From Luidia sarsii (Eukaryota > Echinodermata > Asteroidea > Paxillosida > Luidiidae): a stretch of DNA of 64,000 bases. The stretch covers positions 10,435,202 to 10,499,201 of the forward strand of contig OX465111.1 in the NCBI GenBank assembly GCA_949987565.1, in the 5' to 3' direction. The position numbers were made by a program, and so were the translations under genes. Below, piece after piece: positions 58,560 through 64,000 of the stretch (position 1 is its first letter; every line of letters starts with the position of its first letter). The notes beneath the pieces were generated by a model. It worked only from the letters and a program-made list of their open reading frames with translations, was not told the DNA's origin and did not search any database.

Positions 58560-60297
58560 TCTTAAGTTCCACAATTGAGAACGGTTATCAATGGTGACCA
58601 GGACCACTTATGGGCCATAACATCAGAAGTGCGTCCAATTAAAAGATTACTGATGCCAAACTATTGGAGGTAGTACTGGCGATGGTGATACTGGTATTGT
58701 AGCAACAGCCTATGTACTATGCAATGCATGTCGCCACACATCATCAGACTCCATGGATACATTCATGTTTGTAACGCATGTAGCACGGCAACAACCCAAT
58801 CATATAAAAATCCAGCTATTCCACAGGACCACCAATCCAGAGAGATATTTCAACAATAGGTGAGAAAACAAGACTCTGCTCCAGTCCAAGGCTTGGTGCA
58901 TTGAAAGCTCGGGTTTTTCCTGTGAACATCACACACAAACAGGCTCCTTGTGCTACTTGAGAAATGTCAGGCTATAAGTAGTCAGTGTCAGCCAGTGAGC
59001 TCTCCTCTAGCTTTTCTCCAGTGAAGCACACGGACCATCCTTGGCTGGAAATTCCACACAATCAATTGTGATTGGTCTACGTACTCGTCTCTAACAGGAA
59101 TATTCCACTCAGCTCAGACTTTGCGGATCACACTTCCAAAAACCATTCTTTTTATATGGTAAGTACAAACAAGAAAAGTGTTACATATTTGTAGCACAAA
59201 ACTTTCAGATGAATTCCCATGTAATTTCACTGCATCATAAATACGGTAGGCAGATTTTTGCTTCATAAATATCCATCCGGCCAAAAAAAATTTACATCAT
59301 GCAGAATGGAAATTACAGCAGGTTGCAGGCTTACAGGCTAACCACTTTATAAAACAATACTGATTCCAAACAATGAACGTACGTACATGTATATCAGGCT
59401 GACCTGAATACACTGTACACAAATGTGTTGTTCAGACCAGCGTACGTAGCGGGCGCATGTGTGGAGAGTGAATGGTCCATGCCTCTACACTGGTGACTGT
59501 GTGATGAGTGCATGCATCACTCAGCCTGACACACACAGTTCCCCATGCACAACATACACCCTGGATGATAATTTCATTCTGTGTGAAAGGAACGTCCAAT
59601 GCCCAGCTGCGTACATCACTGCTATGATGATTAACCAGCGCCATCCAATACACTGGCCTTGCCAGGCTCATTGCACAGGTTGTCAGGGAGAAAACTGTCA
59701 TGTCCAAAGAGTATACCAGTAGGCATTGCTCAGCTTTAATGCTCATTTAATCAAAATGCCAGTGAAAACATAGGTGTTTCCCACTGCCAAAGACACAGGA
59801 AACATACAATTTCCGACAGCAAAGCATCTACATGTGTAGATGCAACATGCATGTAGGGATATACATTATATTTCAATGCCTGTCGAGAATTTTAAAAGAA
59901 AGGAAAACCATATTAAGATCAGATTGTATGTTTTTGTTTGTACAATATGTACACGAGTCTTGTTCTACACAAGCTGAGAACACAACCTGTGAGTAACCTG
60001 ATCTATATGCACTCTCAGCTACTACTGGAAGCTCAGGGAACGCACACGGTTCACTGGGGGATACATTAAAATAAATCTTCATCTGCACCTCACTATAGTG
60101 CGCTATACCTGCCTTGTCCCTGCCAAAAAAATATCTAAATCTCGCATCTTGCTCACTATGTTCCACATACAAATTTATGTGTACAGACTAAAGAAATCTA
60201 TCAATTAATACATACATGTACATGTACATGTACGTGGCTATCTGTATTCAACAATAAACCGTACTGTGTCCACATACTGTATATATTGCACATGTAG

Positions 60298-60321
60298 ATA
60301 GATAGATAGATAGATAGATAA
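60298..60321. repeat. (GATA)n microsatellite
   Basis: About six GATA units followed by AATGGTTTATTAAG. This may be the simple tail of a LINE or SINE inserted in the minus direction. Confidence 0.85.
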
Positions 60322-61274
60322 ATGGTTTATTAAGTCAGCTTGCTCGCCACAAAAAAGCGGAATTGCGTAAGCTGTAACAATAAGTAGACGTTACATTTAT
60401 TAAAATATATAAAAGGCTTATAATTTTTTTTTACAAAACTGTTATGGATTTAGATTTACAATATTATTACATAGCTCTAAACAATAAATACATTGGGTTT
60501 GATAAAAAAATAATGAAGAAATGGGTCATCTATTACATTTAATATATACTGACATGTTCATGATTCATATACAATTTGAATTCTGAGCTTAAAAAAATAA
60601 AAAGCAAACAAAATTTGACTGACCAAGGACTTGAATCCAAAATGTAAAAGCATGTGTTACCAATTTTCTGGTAATTCAATTATATGAATGAGAAATGAGT
60701 GCATATGTATGAAGTCTCTCATGTTTGACTTCAAATGCTTCTTTAATTGTGACTCCATTCCATAATGATAGAAACAGGAGAGCAAGAGAAATGCCTACCG
60801 GTACAAATATCTCTAACATTTCATTATCCATACATGTACAATGTACAAAACACAAACAGATTCTAGTCACTAACATGAAATGTTAACGAGGTGATGTGCT
60901 TCTAAGGTGAAAAACCTGACAGAAAAAAGATTACTGGAAAATTCAGTAGGATTCGTTCTACTTGATAACAAAATCACAGCCAATTGGGACACAATACAAA
61001 AGCCAGTATATCATACTCACTCACAGTCTACTGGTCCACTGTGTGTCATTACTCATCCTTGTCCATTGTCTTGTGTCAATATCAAGAAAGCTCATACACT
61101 ACATGATGCAGAATCTGTGATCGGCACAAGGCACATCATTTCAAAGAGACTAGAGAGACCCATTAAGTTATTCCAATTCAAATTCCAATTATAACTTTCT
61201 CACTGTCTTGAATAGTCTAAAATTCACAAATTATTACAAGTTGAAGGGTCTTTTCTCTTTTTTGATCTTAGCAA

Positions 61275-61435
61275 GATCTTAAGTCTGGCAAAGAACATAC
61301 TTTGACTGACTAGGATTTGAACCCTAGAGGCTATAGACCTCTGGTTTTGCTTACCAGCTCTCTTACCATCTGAGCTATCCATGCCTTAGAAGGTGATCCT
61401 CCCTAAATAGTCAACTAGTCTTTGCCGGGATTTAA
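61275..61435 (-). mobile_element. tRNA-derived SINE copy
   Basis: On the plus strand: TTTGACTGACTAGGATTTGA, GACCTCTGGTTTTGCTTACC, CAGCTCTCTTACCATCTGAG, CTATCCATGCCTTAGAAGGT and CAACTAGTCTTTGCCGGG. The head is partly lost. A shorter fragment of the same family lies at about 60612-60660. Confidence 0.85.
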
Positions 61436-61479
61436 TAAAATCCCTAACCCCCTACCAATTGTTTGTAGGATAGAACCTG

Positions 61480-61930
61480 AATCCTGCAAAATCCTGCTAT
61501 CCTACCTTGTTCAAAGCTCCATGTGACCTGAATCCTGCCAAATCCTGCATTACTGGCTACTGTGGACCATTGCCTGAATCCTGCCAAATCCTGCACTGAG
61601 TTTATGGAGTTTTAGTCCACATTCTAAACAAAGAATTTTTTCAGCTTGAACAATGGGCCCTTTTTCGAATGGATAATCTCGACAAAAGCCACAACGACGT
61701 CCGAATTGTTACCAGCATCCTGCATTTTCCTACTGACAAATCGCCTTATGCCCTCAATCCTGCACATTCCTACAGTGTGTCAACTCTCATGTGCCCTCAA
61801 TCCTGCAAAATCCTTCTCCTGCACAATCCTGCAATGTGTCAACTCTCATGTGCCCTGAATCCTGCAGAATCCTGCAATGTGTCAACTCTCATGTGCCCTG
61901 AATCCTGCAGAATCCTGCAGAAGACAAATA
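61480..61930. repeat. Tandem repeat of TCCTGC(A)AAATCCTGC units, longer 43-bp unit at right
   Basis: The motif CTGAATCCTGCCAAATCCTG recurs irregularly on the left. From about 61780 the longer unit GTGTCAACTCTCATGTGCCC plus TGAATCCTGCAGAATCCTGC and AAT is repeated about three times. It overlaps a fragment of the TTAA-type element (61610-61735), which seems to lie inside the array. Confidence 0.8.
61610..61735. mobile_element. Fragment of the CCACTTTGCGCCGGG TTAA element
   Basis: AGTCCACATTCTAAACAAAG and GGGCCCTTTTTCGAATGGAT, followed by AAAGCCACAACGACGTCCGA, match parts of 5206-5909 that are about 370 bp apart there. This is an internally deleted copy without ends. Confidence 0.7.
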
Positions 61931-62029
61931 GGATTCTGCAGGATTTGGGAAGGTGAGGGTTTTAAATGGCCCAAGACCGTAGCAGTTGGAGAAAGTTTGT
62001 AGTCAGTCGAATGATGATGATGATGATAC

Positions 62030-62420
62030 CACCTGGGAACATGCCCTTCCTTCTGACTTATATGAAAGACCTACATGCGCAAGGAAAACAAACAGCTGGG
62101 TCTTGAATCAAGTAAACACTAAAAAATCTCTTCTGAACTTCATAGACAAGGGTAGATTGACTTACTTCGGTCATATCATGAGAGCTGACAACAGCCTTGA
62201 AAAGATTATCATGCAAGGAAAGATGGAGGGCAAAAGGGGACGCGGAAGACCAAGAACAAGATGGTCGGACAACATTCTGGCAAGAGTGGGCCGACCCCCC
62301 ATAGAGACAATTCGAATAACAACGGACAGATCAGCATGGAGGCTACTTGTCAACATGGTCACCAGGGGCCGAAACCGACCTGATGGAAATAGATATAGAC
62401 ATGTGCACACTGCACACATC
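62030..62420 (+). pseudogene. 5'-truncated LINE remnant (end of reverse-transcriptase ORF)
   Basis: The frame reads LLNFIDKGRLTYFGHIMRAD, GKMEGKRGRGRPRTRWSDNI, and RSAWRLLVNMVTRGRNRPDG. The LTYFGHIMR and GKMEGKRGRGRPRTRW pattern is the familiar C-terminus of many invertebrate non-LTR reverse transcriptases. Continuation of the frame to 62525 is probably chance read-through. A (ATG)n-like ATGATGATGATGATGAT lies just before it (62011-62027) and could be the tail of a preceding element of the same kind. Confidence 0.75.
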
Positions 62421-64000
62421 TACTACATCACAATGGATGCCAAATTGTTATGCATATTACGATACAGTACTTGGAATGTTACTGAACACAAAACAACTTT
62501 ATTATGTTTGTCCATGAGAAAATAAGAAAAGAATTCTGTTTAACAAGAATGTACAGAAGTTTGTAAAGATGATGAGATAGTGTGGTCACCTACATGTACT
62601 GTATGTATGTATACCGTAAAGATCGGCTAGGTATAATGCTATGTAGATTGTCTTGCACATATGTACATGTAGGGCCTACATGAACACATATTACGCTACA
62701 TCTCTCCACTAACGGCAAGGGATATTCCAATCATAAATAAGTCATGAAAACCCAAGATCGTCATGAAGTACCGAAACAATTTCCCCAGTCTACGGAGGCC
62801 TGCCATCTTGGCACTCTGGGAAGATCAAGGATCAATCGGATATCCATTAGAATATTAAATTACTTCTAGGCTGCACTGATTCAAAGGTAGTGGTTCAGTC
62901 CTTGCTAAGGCTGTAGGGCACAAGAGGGAAAAGCTTCATGCTTGAAATTAGAATCCAACCAGAGGGCAATCATTTGCAGCTGCTCCATTTCTAGCCAGAG
63001 GTCAAATCCAGTCAAGCTAATCTAGCACCTACTTGATGCAAAGTTACTGACACACTTTTTCCCTTAAACAAAATCAATCACCATCTCACCTTTGTCTAGT
63101 AATGAATTATCCAAAGTTCCAAACTTGAAATCAGAATATTCAGCCGATAACATAACATACAACATTTCAGGTAGAATGAACTAATGACAAGGAATCATGT
63201 AGTCCTCAGTTCTGTACAAATGATGTACATTTCAGACAAAATTTTGAAATGGTCATTAATACTGGTATGAATTCAAAAGTAATTGAAGTAAGTCTTTTAT
63301 GAATGTACATAATGTAGAATGCACACTGTGTATTAGGACTTGTTAAGTTTATCGTGCACAGCCGAACAGGCCATCACAGGTACCGTAAGTTTTCAAAATG
63401 GTTCATTGAGAGATGCTGCATGTATCTGTGTAATCTAATTAATGTACACTGTACATGTATGTACAATGTCAGGCTCTTGCACAAGTCTGTTAAAATTCCA
63501 ATATTTCTGGCCTTTCTATAGTCAGAGAGGTTTGAACAAATTATAACTGAACATTCAGATACGTACCAGTAAGTTTTGCAGTGATAAGCATGCATAGTTG
63601 CATACACATGTACATGAACATGTACATGTACATGTACAGTATATGTATACATGTATATGTACAGTACATGTACAATGCACCATACATGGTGTTGTCACAA
63701 AGTCACAAACCATCCTGTATTATTCCAATTCAATGGATGGCATTCATCAGTCCAGATCCCAGGCTTTGTTTAAGTACACACACAAAAGTTTATTACATGA
63801 AAGTAGTGTTCATTCAATTGGACTGCTCAGTCTTTACGAGGACAGTCCTCCTTTTATTTCCGATTTAACTGGGGATACGTTGAATTCGCGGGTACGTGCA
63901 AAATGTCCCAAACCCTCAGGCCACATTGCTTCTTCCTAGTGAGATGCAATTGCTCTAAAGGGCACACTGCCCTGCAAACACTGATCTAGATTTGCTCCCT

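Larger units (their letters stand above)
58560..64000. other. Region upstream of the Slo2 first coding exon
   Basis: It contains a GATA microsatellite (60298-60321), SINE copies (60600-60660 fragment, 61275-61435), a tandem repeat (61480-61930), a TTAA-element fragment (61610-61735) and a LINE remnant (62030-62420). No convincing promoter, 5' UTR exon or protein-coding gene was recognised. ACATGTAC-rich tracts occur at 60205-60235 and 63605-63670. Confidence 0.6.

Overview
This is a piece of an animal nuclear genome: spliced genes with long introns, many short transposon relics, tRNA-derived SINEs and minisatellites. Stretches built on ACATGTAC and frequent TACCGGTA suggest a marine invertebrate, most likely a deuterostome such as an echinoderm or amphioxus. 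The phylum is inference from sequence style only.

The backbone is one gene on the minus strand: a Slo2-type (KCNT/Slack) sodium-activated potassium channel. I reconstructed eleven coding exons from splice sites, reading phase and family similarity, at 58559-58474, 43834-43755, 37060-36940, 24289-24218, 19349-19241, 16741-16667, 15447-15364, 13238-13144, 6931-6748, 2097-1933 and 921-785. All phases join cleanly and give about 402 residues: a short cytoplasmic N-terminus, S1 to S6 with a TVGYGD filter, and the start of the RCK1 domain. The rest of RCK1 and RCK2 must lie beyond base 1, outside the window. The first exon is the least certain.

The plus strand carries one other plausible gene, at 21400-22441: a two-exon MADF/SANT-like, BESS-like DNA-binding protein of the kind carried by Harbinger-type transposons, inside intron 4 of the channel gene. 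There are also two 5'-truncated LINE remnants, at about 27700-27960 and 62030-62420.

Most of the rest is mobile-element debris. It includes TIR elements with TTAA target sites (piggyBac-like, one nested in another element), several TIR families probably using TA targets, GGGCCCAATTTCAT-type TIR elements, and a tRNA-SINE family with at least eight copies. A foldback family has arms containing CGAAACGTC, and its complete copies sit between 13-15 bp direct repeats. A separate retroposon-like element, present twice (55103-55423 and 56553-56849), carries a canonical hammerhead-ribozyme core on the minus strand. Two large minisatellites are present: 102-bp units at 13985-14870, and 21-bp units with higher-order structure at 52611-54722.

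The points most worth a second look are the hammerhead-bearing element, the foldback family that is palindromic but has retroposon-like target duplications, its position next to channel exons, and tandem duplications that copied a splice acceptor (exon 2) and a splice donor (exon 3) of the channel gene.
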